DNA of 64,000 nt from Neckera pumila (taxonomy: Eukaryota > Streptophyta > Bryopsida > Hypnales > Neckeraceae): the NCBI GenBank assembly GCA_963969595.1, contig OZ018417.1:13084501-13148500 (forward strand). The letters are read 5' to 3'. Both the position numbers and the translations under genes were made by a program. Below the pieces are notes generated by a model. It was not told the origin of the DNA. It worked only from the letters and a program-made list of their open reading frames with translations, and searched no databases. Position 1 is the stretch's first letter. The number at the start of each line of letters is the position of its first letter. Positions 12,592 to 23,225 of the stretch are shown here, piece by piece.

Positions 12592-12820
12592 TTAACCTTG
12601 AAGCGCTCCAACATCCATATTCTGGATAATGAACAAAGGGCTTCTAGGCACTATCTAGCCCAGCTAATTTCTCATTCATCCAATGTAATACTTGAATCTA
12701 GAAAAGACAACCTTCTTTAATGATCAAATTCATCAAATTCTAATAAATGATGTTTCTGTACAAAGATGCATGCAAAAATGTGCAAAATTTCAAAAAAGGA
12801 TTGAGGCATTTAGGGGTTAA
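12592..12820. mobile_element. Short TTAA element (221 bp, subfamily B-like right end)
   Basis: TTAA at 12592-12595 and 12817-12820; the right end is GGCATTTAGGGG. The flanks on both sides (CCCATCT before, ATGACTTAATAACCCCGATC after) match the flanks of the palindromic element at 9661-10410. Both occupy the same position in two copies of a longer repeat. Confidence 0.6.
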
Positions 12821-13768
12821 ATGACTTAATAACCCCGATCACCTTGCACATTATATGAGAGTTGCCACCCGTGGATTTAGGGCCGGTTTATACTTGGGGC
12901 CGGATTGAAAGCCGGCCGGAACTCTCCAAATTTGAGCCAATAGGATCACGCAATTTCTTCAAATCCGGCCCAAGCGCTTTATACTTGGAGTTGGCCGGAA
13001 CCACAACTCATCCTATGTGTTGCCTTAGGTGGCATGGTTTTGGCGCCAAACCATCCGGCCCTAAGGGAGCAATCGGGATGAGGTTTTTGGTGGCCCGAAC
13101 TCCCATCTAGGGCCGGATTGGGGCTGGATAGGGCTCCTCCGTTGGATTGTACAAATCTCCAACGTTTATCAATGAAAGTTATTTTATTTTATTTTATTTT
13201 TTAACAACTGTGTCCTCAAGAAACTTTCCCCCACTGTCTGCGGAGCTCTGTTGTCAATCTAGCAGTACAGTATTTATTATTGTTTTTACTATTCAGTCAA
13301 GCGGATACATGCAAGGAAATATTTATTGTTTGATGGCCTGGCTCTCACTGGGGCCTTGAAGACTCGGCTCCTGACTACTATGTTGATTTGGGTCTTTTCT
13401 GTTGTGTTTAACATTTAAATTAGAAAGTAAAAATACCAAAAAAAATTCCACCAATGGCTTGCTCTCTATACCGTTTCCTTAATCAATGGAAATTGTCCAT
13501 GTTTCAAGAAGTAAAATTTAAAAAAAATAATCGTTTTGCTTGCTTACTAACAAGCATTATATCTGCAAGCATTACACAAATGTAACTTAACTGTTTTCAT
13601 TAATTATTTTTAACAAGTGTAACAATAAGGCCACTTTCTAATTGGACATTCAAGTTAATTGATTAAAAATAATACAGTATACATAATCTATGTTTCTTTG
13701 GTTTAGTCATGTGATTATTTTTGAATCCATACAGTGACAAGACCAAAACTCTTTGTTGCTTGAAGTTC

Positions 13769-14355
13769 TTTAACCCCTAAAGTCCCAAGGCCATTTTTCT
13801 GTCAAAAATCACTCAAAACTGCTACTTTTGTTGCGTTCATCTAAAAGATGAGAAAAATTAATTTTTTTTAGAAAATAACCGTAGGATCTTATACTACACT
13901 TTTTACAAATCATGTAGTAAACATTTTGTGATGTTTGACCGTACGGATTGAAAGATATCAGCATTCAAAGTGAAAGAAAAAGTTTTTTTCAAGAAGATGC
14001 TCTCATTGCCCGAAAAACAAGATTGTCCATAACTTTCTCATAAAAAGTCCAAATGAAATGAATCAAAGCTTCCCAAATAGGCAAAAATATAATCTATAAG
14101 GAAAAAAAATTAAAAAAATTAAATTAAATTTTTTGCAAAATTTTTTTGCTGCCCCTTCTCCCCTATTTTGAGCTTATTTGGGCATAACTTTTGCTCCCAG
14201 GCACCGATTGAAATAAAAATTACATTCCCCAAAAGCTAATAAGTTTTTCTATCTTATGGGAAAGTTTCAGAAAGTTTCATTAAAAATTGAGCTCATAGGA
14301 ACCTGCCCAAAATCCATTTTGTCCCCCGTAGGGACAATGGGACTTTAGGGGTTAA
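13769..14355. mobile_element. TTAA element nested in the Harbinger-type element (579 bp)
   Basis: TTAA at 13769-13772 and 14352-14355. Left CCCCTAAAGTCCC and right GGGACTTTAGGGG are perfect 13-bp inverted repeats. Sequence is colinear with 19-955 but with an internal deletion of about 350 bp. It must be younger than the 12880-14876 element that contains it. Confidence 0.82.
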
Positions 14356-14687
14356 ATTCTCATGAAAATAAATGACAACTATTCTAGGGTTGCAACTCTA
14401 GTTTCAATGTCAACACTTTCAAGTCATTTTTTTTTACTTAAAAATTTGATACAAGAAGTAGAAACCTTGGTCAATCTTCAAACATTTATTTGTATAAATA
14501 AAATGAAAAAATGAAAAATCAGAAGAAAAAGAGAACCTCTCTTTTAATTTTGAAATAGAATAAATAGGAAGAAAAAGAAAAAAAGGAAGAAATAAATAAA
14601 TGAACTCTTTTTTCTTTTTTTTAATAGGAAAAAAAAAAGAAATAGGAAAACATGTGCGTTTTTTTATTTTTTTTAAATTGAGCATTA

Positions 14688-14800
14688 GAATCCGGCCCAA
14701 AGGCTTTACATTAGTTGGGGCTGGATGGAAGAATTGGAAATTGGATCCTAGAATCCGGCCCAAGGGCTTTACATTAATTGGGGCCGGATGGAAGAATTGG
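14688..14800 (+). repeat. Two 50-bp direct repeats inside the Harbinger-type element
   Basis: Units 14688-14737 and 14751-14800, each starting GAATCCGGCCCAA and ending GGATGGAAGAATTGG. They resemble the element's subterminal sequence, as expected for transposase-binding repeats (inference). Confidence 0.75.
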
Positions 14801-14879
14801 GGCCAGATTGAGGGCTGGATTGAAGGCAAATCTGGCCGGCCTTCCATCCGACCCCAGGCCAAGTATAAACCGGCCCTTA

Positions 14880-15475
14880 GTAAGAGGTCTCTGCGTTGCA
14901 GTTTATGGGAAAGCCCGAGCACTGGATAGCAGAAACGTCTGTCTTTTCCACTTGTACTGTACTGTACATACGAGTGTAACCCGACTGTTTCGAGCTTTCA
15001 TTTATACCAAATTTGGTGTTAGATTCAGAAGTTTTGGAAGTAGATTATGAAGTGGTAATCTTCCAACTTCTAAAAAATGTACAAAGACAATGTTTGAACC
15101 CGAAAGTTTTCTGAGTTGATAAGCTTCTTAAAAATGTGGAGACTTGAAGATTGGCCTCTGTGTCTCTGAAGTTTCGTGTTCAAAACAGTGTTATTAGGAA
15201 GAATACATACTATCTGTTGGAATTCTTCTCCGTAGTGTTCAAGCATTCTGTACGTCAAATGAGAACATTTGCATGACATCTGCTGGCAAAATCAAAGCGG
15301 CAATTGCTGAATGATTCAAATGCCAGCATTCAAAGCTCAAGTTCAATACGCATGTCTGGTCATTCAAGGCACTTCATTTCCAAGCAGAAATTGCTTTAAC
15401 AGCAAACAAGAAGCCATATATAGATGAACAGTTTTCAACACGAGTTACAATATTTCAAACGATTTTCTTGTTCGC
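14880..15475. other. Downstream flank of the MADS gene, no gene seen
   Basis: Less AT-biased than the repeats. A minus-strand ORF at 15070-15279 (69 codons, Cys/His-containing) has no recognised motif. It may include 3' transcribed sequence of the MADS gene, which is transcribed towards here. Confidence 0.4.
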
Positions 15476-15569
15476 TTAACCCCTAAAGGACCGGGGTGGA
15501 AAAAAAAAACAGTGTAGTACTGTACTATAGAAGCCACCTAGTGGCCTTATGGTACCCTTTAGGGGTTAA
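15476..15569. mobile_element. 94-bp minimal TTAA element
   Basis: TTAA-CCCCTAAAGGACC on the left and GGTACCCTTTAGGGG-TTAA on the right enclose only about 60 bases, including AGTGTAGTACTGTACTATAG. This is the smallest member in the window and defines the termini that every longer member keeps. Confidence 0.8.
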
Positions 15570-15941
15570 ACGAACAGAATACATTTGGAGTCCGTCTACC
15601 CGCAGCCAAATCTTATAACAGGAACATACGCTACATATGTACAACTGCAAAAAACGACATGGCTGCAAAACATTTCGGTCTCTAACTGCTCCGTATAATC
15701 TAATTTAAAGAGAAATATTCACAAATTTACATCAATGTACACACTATACATCATCTTGGGCACAGGGTATGTGGCAAACGTATTACCGAACCTCAAAGAC
15801 GCCACAAACCTCTCCTTCCAAAATTGAGAACTCAAATCATCTATAATGTGACACTTGGTATTCAATCAATTGATTGCCATGCTAACTCAATCTAAGGCAA
15901 AAACTCAATCTGACAAACTCACTTTGTCATTGAAGATGTTA
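15570..15941 (-). other. Probable 3' untranslated/flanking DNA of the MADS gene
   Basis: No independent gene is visible between the small TTAA element and the MADS stop codon. Transcription from the minus strand would run through here. I did not find an unambiguous polyadenylation signal. Confidence 0.35.
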
Positions 15942-16715
15942 TTAAGCAGGCACTTCCTTTTTCGAAATGCTCAACGCACAATCTGGAGAATAATTCTCAG
16001 TCTCCTCTTCCTCCACTGGCGTAGGCTCTCCATCTGGTAAGCACCCTTCCACAAACGCCGAAACTTCACGTTCCCCAGGCACTGAATTCGATCTTTGCAG
16101 CACGTGGAAATTTTCTTTAAACTTTTCTAACTCGTCGTTGTTTTCGAATTGCTTCGACGATTCCCCTGTTTCTAGGTTCCCTCTCCTGGTTTGCGTCAAC
16201 TCCGCAACTGGATTTGCTGCCAGAGTATCTTGCTGCAAAGCCACTGCACGGTTCATCAACATCTCATACAATGCATCCAATCGTTCCATCATGAAATGCA
16301 GATCCTGCACTCGGTATGTCGTAATGGGCTTCTGCCACCAAAACGGGTAGGAAAGGAGATGGTGCTGCAACTCCCGCTCGGACGTAACCATATTGGAAAC
16401 CTGCTTCTGTTGCTGTTGCAACACTTGGACTTGCTGCACTTTCTGGCTGGCGACGTCGCTTAAGTGGGAGGAGCCACTGTCGCCGGAGTCGGATGAGTCG
16501 CCGGATAAGGTTTTGTCGATGACGTAGTCGATGGAAGGATGACCGAAGGAAAAGGCTTTTCCTGCTTGGGAAAACACCACCACGCCGACCTCGGAGCCGC
16601 ACAGAATCGAAAGCTCACTCGCTTTCTTGATGAGACCGCCGCGGCGCTTGGAGAAACAGACTTGACGGGCACTGGGATTCTCGATCTTCTTAATTTCGAT
16701 CTTCGCACGACCCAT
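15942..16715 (-). CDS. Type I (M-alpha, AGL62-like) MADS-box transcription factor
   Basis: Predicted 257-residue nuclear DNA-binding protein in one exon. Residues 1-60 form a MADS (SRF-type) domain opening [20 protein letters not shown], with the basic KRR patch, [14 protein letters not shown] and [18 protein letters not shown] follows directly; this tail is typical of the M-alpha/AGL62 group, which lack a K-box and are usually intronless. Then come a Ser/Asp-rich linker, a Gln-rich stretch (QVLQQQQKQ) and an acidic C-terminus ([10 protein letters not shown]). I start at 16715 because MGR is the conserved MADS start; an in-frame ATG at 16790 would add 25 residues of no MADS character. In seed plants these genes act in gametophyte and endosperm, but its role here is inference. 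The frame is intact, so it may be functional. Confidence 0.9.
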   Translation of the reverse strand: MGRAKIEIKKIENPSARQVCFSKRRGGLIKKASELSILCGSEVGVVVFSQAGKAFSFGHPSIDYVIDKTLSGDSSDSGDSGSSHLSDVASQKVQQVQVLQQQQKQVSNMVTSERELQHHLLSYPFWWQKPITTYRVQDLHFMMERLDALYEMLMNRAVALQQDTLAANPVAELTQTRRGNLETGESSKQFENNDELEKFKENFHVLQRSNSVPGEREVSAFVEGCLPDGEPTPVEEEETENYSPDCALSISKKEVPA

Positions 16716-16798
16716 CGTATGTGTCTGGACGATCGAGTTCGTATGCACTCTGTCTACCCTTGAATTGAACGAGCTTCTTCGAAATAACAAAATTGGTT

Positions 16799-17060
16799 AA
16801 TGTACACTCTCTCCGATTCTAGGAGTAAAAGATATACAGTAAATACACTCCGTCGCCCTCCGAACTTAGCAGTAACTATATATATACACACACTCTCTGA
16901 ATCTAGAAGGAAAATTAAGTTGTACACACTCCGAAGCTAGGAGTAAAATATAATTATACACACTCCGAATCTAGCAGTAAAAAATATATTTACACACACT
17001 CTCCATACCTAGCACTGAGTAAGAGATAAATGTATACACACTCTCCGAATGTTGCAGTGC
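16799..17060. repeat. Seven-unit degenerate tandem repeat upstream of the MADS gene
   Basis: About seven units of 33-46 bp, each resembling TACACACTCTCCGAATCTAG followed by CAGTAAAATATAT. It begins 84 bp upstream of the MADS start codon. It carries TATATATA-like stretches and so probably overlaps promoter or 5' leader. I know of no named motif for it. Confidence 0.75.
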
Positions 17061-19243
17061 CGAATTCTCTCGACGTGGCAAACGAGGAAAAGAAGAAAAC
17101 TGTTATTAATAATATTACAGTCGCGAATGTTCGCAGCCGGGTCGCTCTCTTTCGATCACAACATTAATTATTCTCCGGCAGCACTCTCAAAATATTCTCT
17201 AGGCGTGAAAAAAATGCTCACCTTGAATCCTGAGCACGTATATGCTCAAGTCCAATTCTACGTACGGTACAGACCAATTCGATCAAACCACGAGAAGCAT
17301 GTCACGCTTTCAATGTACGTGGTCTAATCTATTTCGCCTCAAATCCAATCCTCTACCAATATAATACAAATTTCCCCGGTCGAAAGCAACCCAATCCAAA
17401 CCCCGGTCCTACCCAGCTTCCAAAATTGTACAAAAAGAAACCCTGCCACGGCTACCATGCAGCACTAAACGGCTACAGCACGCGACGATTCAACAAACCT
17501 GCAGCGTGAATTCGGTAGTCCTCTCACCAATTCCAGTAGTGTATTCGTGACTTCGGGATTCCTGTCTGGACTCAGTCGATGTCTGTGAGTAGAAGAGAAT
17601 AAAGAGATGAGAGAGGACGGTGCCTGGATATAGTTCCCTTGGCACCGCTTCTCCCACATGGGGTAAGGTATGACATCGAAAGAGAAGGCCATGCTGCGCT
17701 GGTAAGGTGTCATTTCGTGAGGACCACCGCAAGGTGGAGTTGGACTGCACTGTAAGCAGATTGTGGTCCAAAGGGTGCTAGCCAGCTAGGATCCTTGTCA
17801 CTGGGAGTGGACATGGAGTGAAATCGGGAAGCATTGGAGGAGAAGCAAAACGGGGGATGGAGCTTCCTTGGTCATAGGAATGGAACTGGGAGTGAGATCA
17901 TGCAAACTGCGATGCGACTCGAGGTTGCGGACCTGCTTTCACACTTTACGATAAGCTGAACAGCACTGGTTCTAACTGGCTTCAGTTATTAGTGGAATTT
18001 CCATGCACCTGCAATGGACCAAACCTTGTATTCAAGACCCAAACCAAAATATCGGAATTCTCAATGGAAATGTAGAAGGTAGTTTCTGAGTTTCTCCTTA
18101 CAGTTACTCGCTTAGATTGAGTGAAAGCAACGTGAACTCGGCGAAGGCAATATTGGCCTTTGCAAAACTGGAAAATTACTTTTGATTCCGACGCAACATA
18201 GAGGTTCGCTCAAATTCTTGGGAGTGGTTTCAAAAGAATTTCAATGCACCAAAGATGTGTTGTTTGGATATGATTTAAGATGATTAGCTGGGAAACCAAT
18301 AGTAGACCTAATTTTGTCACACTGAATTGTAAACACATGTTGTAGAATGCCAGTTTTAGGACTTACAAAGATATTTTATTGTTGGAGTGTCCAAGGATAA
18401 GAGATTTTGAACGGTCACAATTTGGATAACAGTCACATGCTATTTGATTGACATTCTCCAGTGACGTGTCCTCCTAGACTTTGATAAAATTGGATCACAA
18501 ACGCACTGTACAAAATATAGAAACTATATGCGGAGTACTTGTTATGTCAAACCATGTGCACATATTAAATATATGAAATCTATTAAATTACTTGATCAAT
18601 ATTCCTGTGAGTGATGAACTGATAATGTAAGTTGTCGAGAAAATGCACCCTAAGCTCGGAGAACGGATTGCTCCCGTGGATGATTCCCCAGCGAAAACCT
18701 TCAATGACTGAGGGAAAGCCCATTCGAAGTGCACTGTCGTTGCACTCCCGAAACCTGCAGATTTCTGAAGCCGAGTTTCGCTCGATCGCAGGATCGGACG
18801 GAACTTTTAGAATCATGTGGGGACCAGTGCGCATCACGCAATCGACCCACGTGGGAATCCTCTTTCGGAGATTAGTCCAGCTGGAGGGGATTCCGAAGCA
18901 ACCGGCTTCAGCGACAATCACCTCCAAACTAGGCCATGACGCCAGTCTCGAAGCACATGGGCGGCCTCGTGAAGATCACAGAAAAAACGGACCAGACGAT
19001 TTGGTGGAACTAACTTATTATTGGGTGGGGATGCTCTAACTGAATGGGAACTGAATGCCCTACACTACCGTACCGTACTTGGACATGACCAACTGGAGAA
19101 CCTCGGTAGGGTAAACACATGGGGAGTGCTAGCATGTGAACATAGAATTTGAGAGCTTGTGAGCCCTATACTATAGACACTTGTTGTGATTATAGGTAAA
19201 TATGTTATAAACACTTTCAAATGGTTTTAAATACATACTTACA
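17061..19243. other. Upstream region of the MADS gene; unassigned open frames
   Basis: Base composition is closer to gene-like here than in the repeat fields. Open frames at 17490-17771 (-, ends at a CTGCAG|GTTTG donor-like site), 18583-18927 (-, 114 codons) and 18632-19039 (+, overlapping) have no domain I recognise. The 18583-18927 frame is open a further 20-odd codons upstream. These could be exons of an unknown gene or 5' leader exons of the MADS transcript. I cannot decide between the strands. Confidence 0.35.
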
Positions 19244-19345
19244 ACTACACAAAATAGTGAAATTAGGCTGCCCTACACTAATTTCTTGACATTCAACACT
19301 ACATAAATATGTACAATCCTTACAGAAGAATGCAATAATGAAGGA
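19244..19345. mobile_element. CACTA-like fragment
   Basis: ACTACACAAAATAGTGAAAT followed by TAGGCTGCCCTACACTAATTTCTTGACA matches the left ends of the elements at 63384 and, more loosely, 62843. The matching right end was not found here, so this is a truncated copy. Confidence 0.55.
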
Positions 19346-19480
19346 ATTGGTGTCGGTTGTATGGGTTGGTGCACTCTCCGAATTTCAGTGGTGAATTGCC
19401 ACGAATCCCGGTTTTGAACTCACTATGACAATTTCCTTAGACATTGGTCCAACATGGCTAATTTTGGAGCAGCTTAAGGG

Positions 19481-19750
19481 TTAAGAAGGGTCAAAGTCAA
19501 ATAATCTAGTCCACCCACAATGTACTAAAAGACTTGATTTTTTCACCTTAAACGTAGATATCTTGCAATCTATGTGGTCAAAATTTCTGAAGTTTTTCCC
19601 ACTCATTGTTATACTAGTTAGGTGTAAGATCCTATGGTTAGATGTGCACAAAAAAAAAATCAATTTTCAAATTCTTTTACTTTGTACTGTAGAAATGGCA
19701 ATTTTGAATGTTTTTTGGCAGAAAAAAGGCCTCGGTCCTTTAAGGATTAA
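19481..19750. mobile_element. Truncated TTAA element (beta end)
   Basis: The right end GGTCCTTTAAGGA-TTAA is recognisable and the preceding 250 bases are the beta end. The left boundary TTAAGAAGGGTCAAAGTC lacks the CCCC terminus. The same left junction sequence occurs near 30093 (TTAAGAAGGTTCAAAGTC), so it is an internal landmark of the family rather than a true end. Confidence 0.55.
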
Positions 19751-20038
19751 TAGTAATGAAGGAATATGAATAAAAGCAAAAAGAATATTTTTCTGTGCAA
19801 AGCTTCAAATACATTATTCTTTTCATTCTATTGTGAGACATGAATTCTATAGCACCTGAATCCTTTCTTAATTTTTTGCATATTTTTGCTTATATCCTTA
19901 TAAATACTAGTACGCCTTGTGCTTTTTTCACGACCAAAATAACAGTAAAAGCAATTTTCTAATTTTTCAATTCTTGAAAATTTTGAAATTCAATATCTTT
20001 TCTTTCGTGAGTCGGAATGCCATTAAACAAAGCCCATG

Positions 20039-21886
20039 CATTAGAAAAAACAAGGCTTCCAGAGGATCGCTCAACAACCCTCTAAGGCCCCGGTAGTTTT
20101 TTGTTTTTTTTTGCTTAAGCATGGGTTTTTTCCTATATCTACTCACCTTATATCTTAATGTTGGATGCTTATCAGTGGCTCAAAAATTGAGTACAAACAA
20201 TATTAAAAATTTAAGGTTAAGGTACTTTGATGCACCTTAATCTAATTTTTTAACACTTTGTACTTGGATGCACTTTGCTCTCAAACCAATTTGAGCAAAA
20301 AAAAAAAAAGTGTCCAAAAATAGTCCAATGACCATCTACTATCCAATTTCTTTTTTGGTGGCAGTATAAAAAGACTCACTTCATTGACATTTGATGAATA
20401 TGAAGGGTGAAGAGGATGCTTTTATAGAGAAATGGATTGTCTATAATAAATCCACAAAGGCTATGAGATCATTTGAAGATAGTTCACTCAAAATGTCAAA
20501 TGAGTGAAAATACATCTCCCACATGGGTTGTTAACCCTACTACTATCCCACTTGTATAAAGAGTTCTTCTTCTCATCTTTTAACCCACAAAATTTAGTAA
20601 GTGGCTATGAAGCTAGTTGTCTTTGACTACTAGCTTCAAAAGCCACTTAACCCCTAAGGACCAAATGGTGTTTTTTTTGGCAACATAGCGATTTTGGATA
20701 GCTCAAAATGAATGGATTTTTTTTTTTTTTTTTTTTATGAAAATTTCACATGATGTGTACCCAAAGAGTAGCTTTAAGGCTCAACAATTTTCAAAACTTT
20801 TGACTGCATGGCTAAAAAGTTATTGGATGATATGTCATTTTCCACGGCCCACAAGGAGCTCAAAAAAATTCTGAAAAATCACTTTTAAAAAAAATAAAAA
20901 TTTGAAATTGGTTTTTTAGATTTATATATACATGTATAGCTTTGAATTATTCCATTCTAATTTATGAGATGAAAATTATGAGGTGCTCTAGTTTGCGGGC
21001 AGTTATGGATTCCCTACTCTAAAATAAACTTTTGAAGTCTTTTATTTAACTCAGTTTTTAATACTTTTTGAAAAAATTAAAAGAACATGATGTAGATTGT
21101 TTATTAAAAAATTGGAACCATTGGTATTGACATTTTTCAATTCTATAATTAAATTCTTAACAATTTAGTGTTTTGAATCATTCTCTACTTCTTTCTACAA
21201 CCTATTTTTTTGTGTATGTTGTATAATTCCAAATGATCTAAATTTTTCCAAACATGTAGCCAACTTGCTTTGAAGCATGAATCCAAGGATCAACCACCAT
21301 TTTGGACATTTTTCATTTCAAACGTGACCTTGTAAAGTGCAACTGCCCGATTTTTTGCAGGGACAAAAAAAGAGTTTTTGTCAATTCAAATGCTAATATC
21401 TTGCAATCTACAAGGTGGAAAATTCTGAAATTTTTTCTACATATTCTCATACAAGCTTACTACAAGATCCTATGGTTATATGTTTCCAAAAGTGTTCTTT
21501 TTCTAAAATTTGGTACTTGTATCGGAAATGGCAATTTTAGACCGTTTTTGGTGAAAACATAGTCTCTAACCTTTAGAGGTTAATTTGACTTATTTGAAAC
21601 AAAATTAAACAAAAATCTTTCAATTGAATCCAATTAAGCTAAATTAAATGGCTTAATTGTATTTATTTGACTTAATTGAAAGAATTGTCAATTAAATACC
21701 GTTTGTATCATTAAACACTTCAGATACACTTTATAGTTTCAAAAATAGTCATAGCTTGACTATTTTTTGACATCAGACCAGCTGACAATGCACTTTGGAC
21801 CCTTTTCATAGCCTCCTTATCTACTATCTAATAGCTTGGTTTGGCAATTTGAAGCAATACTCTGGAGGCCTGAGATTTCTTCTAAT
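20039..21886. mobile_element. Foldback element F2 (inverted copy of F1, with insertion)
   Basis: Starts CATTAGAAAAAACAAGGCTT and ends with CTCTGGAGGCCTG...TTCTAATAG. Internal blocks match 3088-4111 in inverted order, including GACATCAGACCAGCT near 21770 versus AGTCAGACCAGCT near 3190. Without the nested TTAA element it is about 0.9 kb, close to F1. Confidence 0.65.
20647..21583. mobile_element. TTAA element inserted in F2 (alpha-beta type, about 929 bp)
   Basis: TTAA at 20647-20650 and 21580-21583; left CCCCTAAGGACC, right CTAACCTTTAGAGG. The left flank AAAAGCCAC-TTAA and right flank TTAA-TTTGACTTATTTGAAAC join to match the uninterrupted F1 sequence AATAACCACTTAATTTGGAT at 3484-3503. That is a paralogous empty site with a single TTAA. 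The ORF 21302-21562 is the beta end read outward and has relatives at 36530 and 49248. Confidence 0.85.
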
Positions 21887-22001
21887 AGCACCTTTCCTCA
21901 TTGAGGACTTTCTACCAATACCAAAAATGCGATAAGGGACACAAGGTCCAAGAGATCTCACTATAACAAACAAAAGAACCAAATAGGCAAACATCATTGC
22001 C
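21887..22001. other. Short spacer between repeats
   Basis: No feature recognised. Confidence 0.4.
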
Positions 22002-22644
22002 TTAACCCTAAATGCTCAAGGCTTGTTTTAGGCTTCCTGGAATTTGCTCTAAATTGAACAAAATGCCAACATTTTGATAAGTTGTATCAATTTTTTTTAA
22101 ATTGTAACCGTACAAATTCAACTAGACATATTAGAGATCTCATAGGAAAAGAAAATATAACAATATCACTTATGGAGTGAAAGATTATAATATTTGACCA
22201 TGAGGGTGCTAAAACTGCAAAAATCTTTCAATCTTCTTTACACAAATCAAGTCTAAAAATTTGGTGATCAAAAAAATACGAGGTTAAAGGGTCTAACTTT
22301 TATAACCTTGATCAATTTATGGCTTCTTAAAATCTACTCTACAATTTTTTTAAATGAATTTTGAATGTGATTTTTTCTCTTAGACCTAGTGTATTTCAGG
22401 CTCATTTCCAAGAGCTCTCAACACTACAAGAAGTCAAGATTGCAATGGGTACCCTTATACAAAAACTTGAATAGAAAAACCACTATCATTTATTTTCAAG
22501 ATCGGATTTTTGGTGCTAAAATTAGACTTCAAGAAGAACTTTCTAAAAATATAAACTACTAAAAATAGCAACTTGGTTAGGTTTTATTTAACTTCCAAGT
22601 TTTGCAAACACCAGATTTTGGTGCCTTGGGCATTTAGGGGTTAA
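22002..22644. mobile_element. TTAA element, subfamily B (635 bp)
   Basis: TTAA at 22002-22005 and 22641-22644. Left CCCTAAATGCTCAAGGC; right GCCTTGGGCATTTAGGGG. The interior differs from the alpha/beta/gamma types but matches 49530-50444 inverted (both contain TCAATTTAGAGCAAATTCC or its complement). A subfamily with its own terminus CCCCTAAATGCTCAAG. Confidence 0.78.
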
Positions 22645-22648
22645 AGTA

Positions 22649-22740
22649 GTTTGTTTGTTTGTTTGTTTGTTTGTTTGTTTGTTTGTTTGTTTGTTTGTTT
22701 GTTTATTTGCTTGTTTTATTTTGTTTGTTTGTTTTATTTG
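22649..22740 (+). repeat. (GTTT)n microsatellite
   Basis: An uninterrupted run of GTTT units from about 22649 to 22704, then imperfect to 22740. The overlapping ORF that reads as Val/Cys/Leu/Phe repeats is an artefact of this. Confidence 0.9.
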
Positions 22741-23225
22741 TTACGGTGAGATTTCCTAGACCGTGCATCCTTGGATCGTATATTTGGTACTATTGGAAAG
22801 CTCTCAGTGAGGAGGGGTGCAAGGGCTTTGTTTTGTGGCATTTGGACCTACAATGTGAAAATTATGGATTTTTAAGTTATTTTTTAATTTTAAAAATATT
22901 AGAAAATTATATTTACTTTTATTTTGGCTTTGGCCATGGCACATGGTACATTGGTCAATCCCTTAAATCAAGTTGTTTATTTATTTGATTGTTTTGTTTT
23001 GTTTGTTTGTTTCGGTGAGATTTCCTAAATTGTGCATCCCCTGTTTGTGTGCTTAGTACCGTTGGAAAGCCCATGGTGATGAGAGGTGCACATGCTTTGT
23101 TTTGTGGTGTTCTAACTCACAAAAGAAAAGTTATAGAATTTTGAAGTTACTATTCAATTCAAAAATTAGAAAATTACTTTTACTTCTATTTTGAATGTGG
23201 CAACGACTAGAGGGTACACTAGTCC
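22741..23225 (+). repeat. Two tandem copies of a dispersed GTTTG-linked repeat
   Basis: Copies at about 22741-22960 and 22985-23220 share GGTGAGATTTCCTA, GTGCATCC, TGGAAAGC and GCTTTGTTTTGTGG in the same order. A third copy lies at 59350-59600. Each is preceded by GTTT runs. No ORF. Family unknown. Confidence 0.65.

Larger units (their letters stand above)
12877..14879. mobile_element. PIF/Harbinger-type non-autonomous element (about 2.0 kb)
   Basis: Left terminus GGGCCGGTTTATACTTGG at 12880; the right terminus, inverted, reads GGGCCGGTTTATACTTGG ending at 14876. Direct TTA duplications flank both ends (12877-12879 and 14877-14879). TTA/TAA targets and GGGCC-starting inverted repeats are typical of PIF/Harbinger. 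The inverted similarity continues into GGATTGAAAGCCGGCCGG versus GGATGGAAGGCCGGCC. No transposase is present. Internal sequence includes a nested TTAA element and two 50-bp direct repeats. Confidence 0.83.

Noticed and set aside
14434..14929. Overlapping frames on both strands rich in Phe/Lys and repeated Pro-Lys-Gly
   Set aside because: They read through the end and internal repeats of the Harbinger-type element; not genes.
16138..16763. Several open frames on both strands inside the MADS gene
   Set aside because: Shadows of the MADS coding sequence in other frames.
22659..22988. 109-codon frame starting with repeated Val-Cys-Leu-Phe
   Set aside because: Product of a GTTT microsatellite.
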